64,000 bases of DNA from Brachypterus glaber (taxonomy: Eukaryota; Arthropoda; Insecta; Coleoptera; Kateretidae): assembly GCA_958510825.1 (NCBI GenBank), contig OY294050.1:44529249-44593248 (forward strand), in the 5' to 3' direction. Made by a program: the position numbers and the translations under genes. Below are positions 22,440 to 33,591 of this stretch, one piece after another. Positions within the stretch are counted from its first letter, which is position 1. Each line of letters begins with the position of its first letter. Below the pieces are notes generated by a model, which was given only the letters and a program-made list of their open reading frames with translations, was not told where the DNA came from and made no database searches.

Positions 22440-23685
22440 AAAAAAAATACACTAAAAGATAGCACTTACTGAAACCGTATTTTTTTATTTAATTTAAGAG
22501 ATATAGTCACAAAAAGCTACCTACGTAAAATAGGCACACTTACCTGCTTCAGAGTCCATGGTATTTATTTATAACTGTATACAATAAAAAAAGGAAAAAT
22601 AGCTACGTAGGCGAAGGTGGCCGAAAAACAAAACTTGAACTTAAAATGACCACTAAGTTTCGACCGATCGTAGTGGAGCTAGGAATGTACGGGGAGTGGG
22701 GGATATACTGTATCTCATTTAACAATCTCTCAACTTTATATAGGATCTTTCCTTTTCCGGCTAGATCAGCCAAATACCCGTCTGTGCATCAGTTAGCCCT
22801 TCATTAATAACTAAAAATTGTGAGTAATTTAGATATTCCTTTATAAGTGGCTGTACATTTGTTGTTTTAAAAAAACACATCGTTATAATTCCAATAATTC
22901 CGAATTTATAAAATTACAAGGCACAAAAATTAAAAGATATAAAAAAATCCTAAATTTTAGGATTATTTTATTAATTTAAATAGTTTTATCATTGACCGTT
23001 TTTAATTATTCATAAAAAATCAGCGGTAACAAAAAGGTCTAAATTTTTGATTCCCTTTCAAAAGGTCCACGGTATACAATATTTTTTTTTTTTTGATTTT
23101 GTCTGAAAGCTCTTTTAGCTTGATTCTTCTTCTTTAATTTGAGATCTCTGTACGATGATTTTACGGAGAATTATCGGCGTTAAAAGCATAAATTACACTT
23201 TTAAATTTGATAATGAATTATGGGGAACTAATGATCGTACTGAAAACTGAAGTACGGTTCTAAAAACTTCAAGTATCCTCTTTAAGATGTTTTTTTGTTT
23301 TTTGATAAAAAAAAAAAACATTTTGATGCGTGAAACTTGATTTAAAAGTAAAAAATGCGTTTTTAGGGCTTTTTGCTTGACTTGGGATTACATTGCAAAT
23401 AATTGATAGACTAAGAATATTTTTGTTTTTTTATCACCCCCAAAGAAACCCTCAAAAGTTCAAACCGCTGCGATTTTTTTTTTCATAGAAATGGCACTTT
23501 TGCTAAAAATCAATTAAAGGATCAATTTTTCTTTTTTTATTAATTTCTTGTTTTTCAATGTATTAAGCAGACATTTGGGTTTATTAATGTACACATTACA
23601 ACGCTAGTGCTTTTTAATTTTTTTGGTTTTTTGATGCTTTGGGCTGTAGAAAGCATTCGTTTGCGACTGGCTTTTAATGTATTAT
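22440..23685. other. Intergenic, nothing recognised
   Basis: AT-rich stretch with T- and A-runs. No supported frame or repeat boundary. Confidence 0.3.
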
Positions 23686-24205
23686 TTTCTATTTTGCGAC
23701 TCTTATAAGCTCATAATCACACGCATTTTGCGTGTTCTTATAGGCCCATAAGAGGTCTGTACTTTTTGTTCTTTTGGGTTGGCAACAGACCTGGCCTATC
23801 GCTTGACGTTTCCGTGCAAATGTCAATGTCGCTTTAAAGTTGAATTTTCTACAAAATTTTACGTTTAGGTTATTTTTACCATGTTAAAATTGTGGCTTGG
23901 TTAATTGCAGTAAAAAAGAGAAGGGATGCCTATAAAATATATCAAAATATCATTTGTTCTTAGAATTTTAAACATGGTGTAAACTGTAATTCCAGTCCAA
24001 AACAAAAATTCCCAAATCAGTCATCAATTTAAATGTAAGTTTTTTTAAATTTTAGAGAAAAATAGAAAAAATTGTATAAAGCACTCGTTTCATAACACGT
24101 TTTTAGCGCACTAGTACTTTAACTCACCGCAAGCGGCTCGTTTTCTAAACTTGTACTCGTGCGCTAAAAACATATGTTATGAAACTAGTACTTTAATATA
24201 CTACC
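23686..24205 (+). repeat. Family A copy 3
   Basis: Full-length, over 90% alike by eye to the copy at 35780. It ends GAAACTAGTACTTTAATATACTA. Confidence 0.8.
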
Positions 24206-24465
24206 TAATTAAGTGTTAACACTAATAAGCTCATATATTAAAAACTGTTGTCAATACTTGTTTACTTTGACAACCAATAAAATGAATAGTAGATTACAGG
24301 TCGACTCGGAAAATAGTACTTTTCCGAGACCTTATTAATGGGCGAGGCACGAAGTGCTGAGTTCATTTATAGGTCAAGGAACAGTACCATTTTCCGGGAG
24401 ACCTGTATGCTATTTTATTCCCAACTGTTTTTATTTAAAGATAAAGTACTAATTTTTTGAAACTT

Positions 24466-24770
24466 AAGGTCGATTCAGGCATAATTATCATTAACTACAC
24501 TAAACTCAATTAGGAAATTAATAAATTAATAAAATTAAGAATCATAACCTCAAATTCTATAATAAATTTTCCGTGGTATGCAACAATTAAGATAAAGTAT
24601 AAAATATAGCATAAAATAATGACAGAATGTTAAAATACACCATATAAAAAGAAATTCTGAAATACACTAACTTTAGTGCAAAATTTTATAAACAATCGTT
24701 ATCCAAGTATAAAAATAAAAATGAAGATGGCGACACCTCTGTGATAATTATGCCTGAATCGACCTTTAGA
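24466..24770. mobile_element. Hairpin MITE, GTCGATTCAGGCATAATTATCA ends
   Basis: TTAAGGTCGATTCAGGCATA at the left pairs with TATGCCTGAATCGACCTTTA at the right. The roughly 300-bp element is noncoding. A smaller relative with the ends AAGGCTGAAGCC..TTAATTATCACT lies at 54589-54736. Confidence 0.6.
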
Positions 24771-25308
24771 TGTTTGAATTCAAATGAAGAAAATAATACT
24801 ATAATACTTAGTTTCTTAGTTCTTTTCATATTTACCACAAATCATTTTTCCTGCATTTCACAAGAGGAGCACAATCATATAAAACTGAAGTTTCACATAC
24901 GCGTAACCCAAAAAAACAACCACAAAAAGCATTTGTTGATAGCTCGGAAGGCACCGTTTATAACATTTATTATCCTTTTCAGTCCCAAAAATAAAAAACA
25001 TTGACTAAAACTGTATATTTAGAGTTTTTATACAAAATGTATTAGATTATACTTCGTGTTTATCAAAGTACTTTGTTGTTTATCATGACAACAGCAGTTC
25101 AGCCATTTTGACATTTTAATCGGTGGCGCCATCTAGCGGATGTTAATGATTTATAATGTAGACCAGTAATAATTAATTTACTGGTCTCTGTTTTTCATTA
25201 CAGGTCAGGTCCAGGCGTGAAAACAGTGGGGCAAGAAATCACGTACTACCCAAACTTTAATAATACATGTAATGTATGTATTACATATACAGTTGCGAAT
25301 AATAGTTA

Positions 25309-25630
25309 TTTATGTTACTAGTGGGTAAAGTAAGATATTCGAAAATTAACCTGCTTGGCTGACGCCTCGCAGGTTTATTTTCTCATGGGCAATATCGGTT
25401 TACCCATGAGTGCCATACAGAGTTTTATCCAATAAATAGCTTAGGAATTCATATTTTTATTAAAAATTTTAATGACATTTACAAGAAAATAATTTGAAAA
25501 AGTGACAGTTGAGTGGGTAAAATAAATAATTATCCACTCAACAAAGTAAAAGCCACGCGGGGGTTATTATTGAGTTTATCTATTTAAAATAAAGCTGGTA
25601 ATTGTCTTATTATCTGTATGTATTGAATAA
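25309..25630 (-). repeat. Family B copy 2
   Basis: Reverse orientation, from TAGTTATTTATGTTACTAGTG to the CAGATAATAAGAC/TATTGGATA end. It includes the internal hairpin GAAAATTAACCTGC...GCAGG. Confidence 0.75.
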
Positions 25631-26245
25631 AATATATTATTGACCGTTTTTAAGCAATATTTATTGACGATGGTAAAAAAATGCAAGATAGCTAATGACT
25701 CGGCTAATGACTTTTTTGAATTATGTGTCAAACTGCAGCTAACATGTTAGCTATGTCAAAATAATTTTTAAACTATATATATATTTTTAACTGATATTTA
25801 AAGTTACTAACTAGGTAGTAGAAAAAAATATTGTATCCACCATGTCAGCGAAATCTTCGGTGTTTCGACTAAGGAGTTACTAGCTTTAGGTAGGTGGTAG
25901 AACAATATTTAATATTGTATGCACCAATGGTGAACACAAAAGACATAAAAGTACAGAAAGCCACCCATAAAGGAATATTAAAATGTTCCCAGTCCGCACA
26001 TACATGGATGCAACATCACAAAGAAAGATTGTTTAGGTAACAAGTGCCATATTACATGAGACGTAACATACATATGTATGCTACATAACATGCCCTATAA
26101 CAGAAAGATTTTTTAAGTTACATGTGCCATATTACATAAGATGTAACATACATATGTATGATACATAACATGCAATATTGCATGTTATGTATCATATATA
26201 TGGTATGAGAACATACCAGATACATAAAATGTTATGAATTCACCA

Positions 26246-27610
26246 TAATATGTTGACCGTATGTACAGGTTAATAATAATAATCCGGTCGACTTGAAATT
26301 TTCAGGAAAAATCCGAGGTGAAAGTAATCCCACCAAAAACAAAAAATTTATGGAGGGATAAAGTTAAAAAAAAAAATCGAAAAAATATTCCGATTAACGT
26401 AATTACTTTTATTATAAAAATCAATTCTACAAAAACAAAAAATATTAAAAATATTGAAAAAAATTTTGTTTTTTTGAAAACTTTTTTTGAAAAATTTAAT
26501 TTATATTTTTTTCAATAATTTTTCGTTTTTCAAAAAAGATCTTTAAAAAAAAAACAATTTTTTTTCATTTTTTATGATTTTTTTTAATATTGCTTATTTA
26601 AAACTTCAGTTGGGTTCGACTCGGATAAAACTCACAAATAAGTTATTATTATTATTGGTTAAATCAAATTTACTTTTTTAAAGTTATTTTGGAAATCGAC
26701 AAATTCCCATAATCGTTGAATACGCCTATCCGCATTCGTGGTATAACTATAATTATGTAATATCTTGTAAAATACAGAAATCAGAGATGACATCACATTG
26801 TGATTTCTTGGAAATAGAAATTAGAATTTTGAAGTTCCCGCAATCTAGCCTACATCATTTGGCCAATAGTAGTAGAGTATGGCGTCATAATTAACGGAAT
26901 AGTGTTTGTTGTTGTTAATTTTTGTGTTGCAAAAGCTATTTTCAAGTAGTAAGTGGCGGAAATGCGTAATAGCAACGCCAATAAATCAAAGTGAAGAAGA
27001 AGAAGAAGAAGAAAAGCTATTTTTTGGAGTGTTTTATGATAGGTTAGTAATAAAACTAATTATTAGTTTATACAAGTTTTATAATCTACATAATCGTAAT
27101 ACTTTTTTTAAAATTAACCTCAAAATAAGATTTCAAATTATAATGGATTAACTTTTTTAGTAAAATGGAATATGCAGTTGTGTCGTTTGTTGGAAATGAC
27201 GACGTCAGTGAGATTCCAACCCATGGGATGGATGATGTATCCAAACACAAAAAATGTTTCCCAATTAGTTGCAAAAAAAAGGTACCTATTACCTATAAAA
27301 ACGGATAGATAAAATAAATGGAGAACATTTGAAGTCATTGTGGTATGTTAATCTATATTTATGGGTAAGCTGTTTGCTGAGAATTATCAAGTTCTATGTG
27401 ACAACTTTGATGAAAAAGAGATATACTTTTTTTATTTATTTATCCTCGAGGAGTTGGGATCCTTACTGTAAAAGGCTGAAGAAAACTAAAACTTGTTCTA
27501 AATGTATTTTGCGAGCTAAATCTCCTGCGAAATCTTGTGTACCACCCTCGCGGAAATCTTGCAAAATTCCCGAAATCTTAAATAATTTAACACGTTGGCT
27601 ACCATGAGAG
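26246..27610. other. Insert in family E: AT-rich, no gene
   Basis: It contains a (GAA)n run at about 26992-27013 and short frames without family features. The GCGAAATCTTG-type words near 27525-27560 recur near 28750-28825. Confidence 0.3.
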
Positions 27611-27653
27611 TCACCGGCGACTCTCGGTATTTTTTACATTGGTACCGCGTGTA

Positions 27654-27892
27654 TCAGGGAACGTTCAAGTATTATGTAACGCAAATTGTACCAAAATTCA
27701 TACACTTCATACCCCGGTTTTCGCGTTATTTAAGGCTGTAGAGATTTCATATTTTGGCTACCCCCCCCTAACACACCCCCTATTAGGGGGGTAGGCAAAA
27801 TATGAAATCTCAATAATCTATAATAACGCGAGAGCCGGGGTATGAAGTGTATGAATTTTGGCACAATTTGCGTTACATAATACTTGAACGTT
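27654..27892. mobile_element. Hairpin MITE, GGGAACGTTCAAG ends
   Basis: GGGAACGTTCAAGTATTATG pairs with CATAATACTTGAACGTTCCC. TCA flanks both sides, a possible 3-bp duplication. Arms continue through TACACTTCATACCCCGG and C- and G-runs at the centre. A shorter relative is at 61252-61368. Confidence 0.65.
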
Positions 27893-28452
27893 CCCTCACC
27901 GGCTACTCTCAGTAGCATAGGTTAACATAATATTGTAACTCTTAAACTGCCGAAACAAAAGCATCCATATTATAGGTGTGGTACACCAGAAGTACTACTT
28001 ATGTCATATTTCAGTGGGACGCGGTAATATTGGTGGAAAAAAGTTGTAAAAAATGTTTTATTAATATCACAGCTACACAAACTAAAGTTGGATCTCCGAC
28101 AGACTCGTCTAGTCTGTCTGCCGCTTAATCCGAGTCGGAGTTAAAAAATTGGGTCCCATTTTCAAAATAAACTCAAAAAAACATCCTTTGCTAGGTTTTT
28201 TGAGGTCTTTTTAAAAACTTTTAAATTTCGACCTCAGATTCGCATTCAGCGGCTCAAAATATATAGGAATTGACTAGTCGAGTCCTTCGAAGATCCATTT
28301 TTTTTTGTGTGGCGCTGTATTTATTTTATTCTGAATTCTGAGATTTTGAATGAATTTTTTTTGCGTAATTTACGCAAAAACGTATAATATATATATATAT
28401 AAGTATTTTATTATTCCATCAATCTATTTTCTAATCATCGTACAGAGTGATA

Positions 28453-28497
28453 TTGGTAGACTGACAGTTTCGGGCTGCTGGCCCTCTTCAGTACCAA
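28453..28497 (-). ncRNA. Type I hammerhead ribozyme, left arm
   Basis: Read on the minus strand in order: stem I strand TTGGTA (28497-28492); core CTGAAGA (28491-28485, fits CUGANGA); stem II GGGC-CAGCA-GCCC (28484-28472), with G-C next to the core; core GAA; stem III ACT-GTC-AGT (28468-28460), which supplies A15.1 and U16.1; C17 at 28459; stem I strand TACCAA (28458-28453). All conserved core bases are present and all three stems pair fully. Self-cleavage would fall between 28459 and 28458. Activity is inferred from the fold, and no tertiary loop contacts were assessed. Confidence 0.7.
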
Positions 28498-28553
28498 GAG
28501 TCAACTCTGCACGCTGATTAAGAAAACGTTTTTAGACTTTACTTGGTAGACTC

Positions 28554-28598
28554 TTGGTACTGAAGAGGGCCAGCAGCCTGAAACTGTCAGTCTACCAA
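28554..28598 (+). ncRNA. Type I hammerhead ribozyme, right arm
   Basis: The same fold as the left arm on the plus strand: TTGGTA (28554-28559), CTGAAGA (28560-28566), stem II GGGC-CAGCA-GCCT (G-U next to the core), GAA (28580-28582), stem III ACT-GTC-AGT (28583-28591), C17 at 28592, TACCAA (28593-28598). The single difference from the left arm keeps a G-U pair in place of G-C. Confidence 0.68.
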
Positions 28599-29903
28599 TA
28601 TCACTCTGTACGATGATTAGAAAATAGATTGATGGAATAATAAATTAATATTTTTATAATTTTGTTTAAAATTAAAAATTTCTGTCCTTACTTATACTAA
28701 GTATATTATACTTGAAAATGTAAAATTATTTAGTTTTTTTTTAGACTTTGCGAGAAATCTTGCGAAATCCCGCAAAATATTTCAAAATCCTGCGAAATCT
28801 TGCCAACTCCCGCGAAATCTTGCCAAAATTGGGTATGGGTAATGCAAAATTTGGTTTACGCGAGTTCGTATGAGATTTACCCCTCGAAAAACGCATTATT
28901 ACGTTTTTTTTTAATTTTAAATATATTTTTTTTTTCAGAATATGTTTATTTATTTTACGTTTTTAAAAAAAATGTACAAACAGTTACCTTTTTTAAAATA
29001 TATTTTATTCAGAATATGTAATATGTAGTTTTATTTTTTTTGTGTGTATACCTAGCAGGACAACCGAGTGTCAGTTTAAGATATATTTTTATTTTTGCAA
29101 AATAAACGAAATTAAGACTTCGACCGGACCCTGTAGATATCGACTTTAGATTTCGAATAGGTAAGTGGCACACAAATATGTATTTCATATTTGTGTCATT
29201 TACCTATTCGAAATTGGAAGTTTATATTTGCCGTTCAACGGGGGTACGGGGGAATTTAAACGGACATTATAACATCCATGTTACATATCACCCATATAAT
29301 TTTAATGTATTAAAGACCTCTCATCCATATGGCAAGGGATAACTTATGATGTATTTGGTATGTTTCTGCTACATATCAAGGAGTATAAAAACGACATGGC
29401 TGATACCTCTCATCTATATTGCAAAAGTTATATAACCTGTTATGTACCTGGTATGTAGCTGATATGTTACATGTTATGTACCTGATACATAATTTGAGGC
29501 GGAATTGTTAAAGTCCAAGGACTGTACATGGACTATAAAAATAACATAGCTGCAACATCACATAGAACAGTGGTTATGTACCTGCCATGTACCTGCCATG
29601 AATTTGTGCGGACTGGGTTTATTACTTGTTTTTTAATCATTTATATAATAAACTTTTATAATTATTATTTGTAAATAATTGTAAAATAGAATGATTAGAG
29701 ATGGGTGAAAATGACGTCTTTCACGGGAAGAATGAATGTTTGAAATTATTTAATTAAATAATCTAGTAGTTTTAAATTGTAAAATAATTATTTAATTAAC
29801 TAAATTAAATTGTTTGATATTTACAAATTTAAAAAATCTGTATAAAACATTTTACTATTCCTTAAAACGACTTTTGTTTGATTAACGCAGTCGTCCCTCC
29901 GAA

Positions 29904-29946
29904 GTGACTGATCGATTTCGTGCTTTTTAGCACTCTTCAGAGCCAC
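29904..29946 (-). ncRNA. Type I hammerhead ribozyme, left arm of second hairpin
   Basis: Minus strand in order: stem I strand GTGGCT (29946-29941); CTGAAGA (29940-29934); stem II GTGCT-AAAA-AGCAC (29933-29920), with G-C next to the core; GAA; stem III AT-CG-AT (29916-29911); C17 at 29910; stem I strand AGTCAC (29909-29904), giving six pairs with one G-U. The core matches the hammerhead consensus throughout. Predicted cleavage is between 29910 and 29909. Confidence 0.7.
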
Positions 29947-30204
29947 ATATCGGTAGTAGTAGTATTCAATTGGCGGCAATGTCCACCGTGGCATTGATTA
30001 ATCTGCCCCCTATCGACAGCGTGCAATAGGTTCTTGAAACCAATAACTGCTTCCTTTTTTGGACTGTCGATAGGTTTATCCAGTCTCTGCTTTTAGCAGT
30101 AGATGTCGTTAGCTGTTTTTGCTTTTCCTTACAACGATTTTTAAACTCTATATAGAGATATATGGAAAGGATTTGATTTTCGTAGTTGTCCCTACTACCG
30201 ATAT

Positions 30205-30247
30205 GTGGCTCTGAAGAGTGCTAAAAAGCACGAAATCGATCAGTCAC
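30205..30247 (+). ncRNA. Type I hammerhead ribozyme, right arm of second hairpin
   Basis: Plus-strand copy identical to the left arm over the motif: GTGGCT, CTGAAGA (30211-30217), stem II 30218-30231, GAA 30232-30234, ATCGAT 30235-30240, C17 at 30241, AGTCAC 30242-30247. Confidence 0.7.
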
Positions 30248-30423
30248 TTCGGAGGGACGACTGCGTTAATCAAACAAAAGTCGTTTTAAGGAATAGTAAA
30301 ATGTTTTATATAAATTATTTAATTATTGATTAATTATTGATAAACTCGTTATTAAGGAATACAGATTTGGCAAGTCGGGACCTTATATCTTCTGATATGC
30401 ATGTAAAACAAGACTATTATATA

Positions 30424-30720
30424 CAGTACGTGTCTAAAGTCCGACCCCCTTTCAATTTGATCTACTGAAGATATAAACGTAAAGCTTTGAATACTTAACC
30501 AATTTTTTTTTGGTATATATTTGATATGTTTAGGAGTACAGTGGAGGTGGGGCATTGAGGGGAACATTTCTTTAAATGTCAAGTCGTGTAATACATTGTT
30601 TTAAAGCTTATTAAATTCTCTTTTTGACCATGTATTTTTTATTTTATTTTTTAAGTGTTAATTTTAATTTTTTTTTGATTAAAAATGCGATTTTACATTT
30701 TTTTTAAATTTTTATATAAA
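30424..30720. repeat. Diverged half of a family D hairpin
   Basis: TACAGTACGTGTCTAAAGTC and later words (ATATTTGATAT..TTTAG, GTGTAATACATTGTTTTAAAG) follow the order of the family D left arm. No matching right arm is visible. Confidence 0.4.
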
Positions 30721-31114
30721 GTTAATTTAAAATATAATTTAGGTATTGTATTATATCAATCATTAAACAATAATTGTTAGATTGTTTAAAGTTTTGTCCA
30801 AAATTCCCGTTTTTATTAAACACTTTTTTAACTCAATAAAATATATGTAATCAGTTACCTATCATTAAAATCAAATGGACAGAAAACAGTGAAGAGTACC
30901 ATTTCATCCTTTTTGGGAATCATTAGCACTGTGTATCCTGTTTGTTGTTAATATTTAAATAAAACGATAAAATACGCCGCAGGCAAAATTTTTGCGCTTT
31001 TAGTGGAGAAATGAAAAATTAGAAATTCTTGTGGATTTTTTTTCAGAATAGCATTTAACAAAAATGAGTATCAGGCAAAAAACAACTATTTTTGTAAGAT
31101 TTTTAATAAATGTA

Positions 31115-31736
31115 TTTTTTCTTCAAGCGTACTAAAATGTTCATATTTTATAACTGAACACACTAGTTAGAAGTGATCTATTTTTTTACAGTAAAAAAAT
31201 GATTTCATTGTTGTACGCCGTAAAAAAAAGTTAGTTAGAAAAACCACCTCTGGCGGCAGCACTCTTTGACTTTGATGACAGCCATACTTCAAACTTGTTT
31301 GTTTATTATGTAAACAGGTGGTTGACTCGAGATTCTGTGCAAAAACCTTGGGTAAAATTGATTAAAAATTATTGAAGAAAAATATATGGTTTATACACCT
31401 TCAAATCTCTCCGAAATTGCAAATGCAACATTAGACAAATTACCATCGAAATCGCGAAAAATGTACGATTTAGCCTACGAAAAAAATTTAGAATGAGCTA
31501 AGGAAGGTTTAAGTTTATTTCAAAAGGGTTTTATTGGCATATTTTAATAAAAAAAAACATACTTTATTACTGAATAAATTAAATTCAAAAATTAATATTT
31601 AAAAAAATATATATAGGATGCTTGAAGAAAAAATAGTATGTTTCACTCAGAGGAAAAGTGCTTTTTTACTCGTCTGTAGTTTCCGGACTTGGCGTCTTCC
31701 GTAAATTCTACAGATTAGTAAAAAAAGCTTCACTTT
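31115..31736 (+). repeat. Recombinase-remnant repeat, copy 1
   Basis: From TTTCTTCAAGCGTACTAAAA on, about 600 bp matches 44140-44760 almost base for base, including the palindromic end around GTCTGTAG..CTACAGA. It contains the short coding remnant at 31386-31496. A LINE is inserted at its right end. Confidence 0.75.
31386..31496 (+). pseudogene. Tyrosine-recombinase-like N-terminal remnant, copy 1
   Basis: 36 codons from ATG 31386 to TGA 31494-31496, ending LPSKSRKMYDLAYEKNLE. The pattern LPxKSRxxYxLAYEKF resembles the start of the core-binding region in tyrosine-recombinase proteins of Crypton-like elements. That identification is from memory of the pattern, with no search behind it. The catalytic domain is absent. 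The corresponding upstream ATG of copy 2 (44384) is lost here (ATT). Confidence 0.4.
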
Positions 31737-31749
31737 TCCTCTTAGTAAA

Positions 31750-32502
31750 GTAGTAGTAGTAGTAAATTTTTGGGTTGGCCAAAGCCGGACAACTAGGCCA
31801 TTTATGGCCCTTTTGTCACCCCAGGCAATCCCAGCCATTTACTAATTTGAGTCCTCCTTGAACCTGCCCGTCCTTTCAATAAAGGTCAGGATATTGGCCC
31901 AGGGGAGATCTCTTAGTTCCTCTTGGTTGAGTCTTTGAGTTTCAAAGACTTGCAACCTGATCCTGTCGTAACTGACACACTCGGCTAAGTAATGAGAGGA
32001 TGTTTCATCCTCTTCGCACTCTGGGCATAGTGGACTCTCTAGAATCCGCATTGTTGCCAGGTGCTTCCTTAGCCTGCAGTGGCCCGTGAGGACCCCTACA
32101 AGTTGTCTGAGTGCAGTTCTTCCTTTTTCCAGCAACCAGTCGGTCTTTGATTTGCTTGGGCCAGCCAGGAAGTCCCTAGCTTGCCGGCAACCGTCGACCG
32201 CTCTCCATTGCTCCTTTAGCTTGGTATAAGCCCACTCATCGAGAGCGGTCTTTACCTGCTTCCTTGTAACACCCAATATAGGTTCCGGCCCCGTGCATGC
32301 CATCCCTGATCCGAGTCTTGCAAGTTCATCTGCCTTCTCGTTTCCGGGAATTCCACTATGACCCGGTACCCATACCAGTTGAACGTTTTTGGTCCTTGCT
32401 AGCTCTTCCAAGGCTTCTGCACACTCCCTGACTAGGAGTGACCTAGTGCTGGGATTGCACAATGCCTTTAGAGCGGCTTGACTGTCCGAGCAGATGTATA
32501 TA
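31750..32502 (-). mobile_element. 5'-truncated LINE with 13-bp target duplication
   Basis: TCCTCTTAGTAAA occurs at 31737-31749 and at 32503-32515. Between them lies a minus-oriented LINE end: an RNase H region, a Cys-rich end, a short 3' untranslated part and a (TACTAC)n-like tail at 31750-31764. It inserted into copy 1 of the recombinase-remnant repeat. Confidence 0.85.
31842..32501 (-). CDS. LINE ORF2 C-terminus: RNase H domain
   Basis: The frame is open from the 5' junction of the LINE (32501) to a stop at 31842, about 219 residues. RNase H motifs are visible: IYICSDSQAAL near the start (catalytic Asp) and WVPGHSGIPGNEKADELA (His and Asp). A C-x2-C-x8-H-x4-C pattern follows (CPECEEDETSSHYLAEC), as in the C-terminal tail of many I/Jockey-group ORF2 proteins. 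The reverse transcriptase and endonuclease were lost by 5' truncation. The frame has no internal stop, so the insertion is young. Its base composition is much richer in G+C than the surroundings. Confidence 0.85.
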   Translation of the reverse strand: MYICSDSQAALKALCNPSTRSLLVRECAEALEELARTKNVQLVWVPGHSGIPGNEKADELARLGSGMACTGPEPILGVTRKQVKTALDEWAYTKLKEQWRAVDGCRQARDFLAGPSKSKTDWLLEKGRTALRQLVGVLTGHCRLRKHLATMRILESPLCPECEEDETSSHYLAECVSYDRIRLQVFETQRLNQEELRDLPWANILTFIERTGRFKEDSN

Positions 32503-32757
32503 TCCTCTTAGTAAAACAAAATACTATTATTTTATACTCCACAAATCCAAATTTCTCACTGCACATTAAAATTTCCACTGCAAATTTTGTGTCAAGCTGC
32601 ACCTGAACATAACCCCAGAAGAAAGAAAAAAAATTAATAAAATATGAAAGCAAAAAATTAAAAAAGAACTCTCATAAAATGTTTTGAACAATTTAATTTA
32701 ATTTTTCTTGTACTATTTGAGTAATTGCGTTAATGCATTTAGATAACACATTATCTA

Positions 32758-33591
32758 CCCTGGTAGAAAAGTACACAAATCTAACTTAACATTAGATTAG
32801 TGACATTTTTATGTTTAGTCTCAAAAGTTATACAAAAACTTTATAAAATATATAAATCTAACCTTAAAAACTAACGTTTGACAAAAACGTTATGAAATAC
32901 ATAAATCTAACGTTAGTTTCCTAACTAAATTCTAACCTTTTCCTAACTTTATTCTAACTTTAAATATTTTTTGAATTTCCATTATGAATATGTAAGCTAT
33001 AGTAGAAAATACTCATTTCAGACAGATATGTGCCTAGGTTTGATAATTATTTATTATTTCTATAATAAGTTTAAAAAAATATCCCCCAAAAGTCAAAATT
33101 ATAGTAAGTCTGGCAACGCTGTACTAGAAAAAATATTTTAAGAATGTATAACTAAATATTAACTAATTAAATATAAAGTTTTTCTGAGAGGTCAACGTAT
33201 TTATCGAAGTATAACAGCACATTACACGAAAAATATTTAGGCCACCTAAAAAGATGGCTATTTTATAAATAAATGTAACGAAATTATGTTTAAAATAATA
33301 ATGATTGCTAAAATATATTAAGATTTATTTATATGAATAAATTTGTCTCCAGCTGCCATTTTATGATGCAGGTAGAAATTTTCTAGTTGACCACGCCCCC
33401 TCCGAAAGTTAGAAATTAAACGTACTTATAACGTATTTCTAACATAAAAATCTAACGTTAGATTAACGTTTGTAACTAACATTTGATTCTAACGTTACAA
33501 AGCGGGACATTTGCACATATTTTATAACGTACTTTTATACAGTTTTCTAACATTAGAAAAACGTTATTCTAACGTTAAATTTCTACTAGGG
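32758..33591. mobile_element. Family C element, copy 2 (intact)
   Basis: 834 bp, from CCCTGGTAGAAAAGTAC to AATTTCTACTAGGG, with TA at 32756-32757 and 33592-33593. The interior is full of AACGTTA and TCTAAC words. Noncoding; the TA duplication suggests Tc1/mariner-type mobilisation. Confidence 0.8.

Larger units (their letters stand above)
28437..28642. repeat. Hairpin whose arms each encode a hammerhead ribozyme
   Basis: Arms of about 75 bp pair, running from the left (ATTTTCTAATCATCGTACAG) to the right (CTGTACGATGATTAGAAAAT), around a short loop near 28503-28545. The hammerhead folds point outward, on the minus strand in the left arm and the plus strand in the right. Confidence 0.85.
25988..29617 (-). 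mobile_element. Family E element, copy 2, split by insertions
   Basis: The left end CCCAGTCCGCACATACATGG matches the complement of the right end of copy 1. The block 25990-26245 corresponds to 5150-5390. The right end (about 29270-29617, closing TTTGTGCGGACTGGG) corresponds to 4527-4710 of copy 1. About 3 kb between is foreign: hairpins at 27654-27892 and 28437-28642 and unassigned AT-rich DNA. Confidence 0.55.
29841..30310. repeat. Second hairpin with hammerhead ribozymes in both arms
   Basis: Arms of about 120 bp (29841-29962 and 30192-30310) pair nearly perfectly from TATAAAACAT/ATGTTTTATA inward to CCGATATG. The loop of about 230 bp is unrelated to the other hammerhead hairpins. Confidence 0.85.

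Noticed and set aside
27329..27607. 92-residue frame containing Cys and Lys-rich KSCVPPSRKSCK
   Set aside because: The Cys-Lys part is a translation of degenerate GCGAAATCTTG repeats. No metal-binding spacing is convincing.
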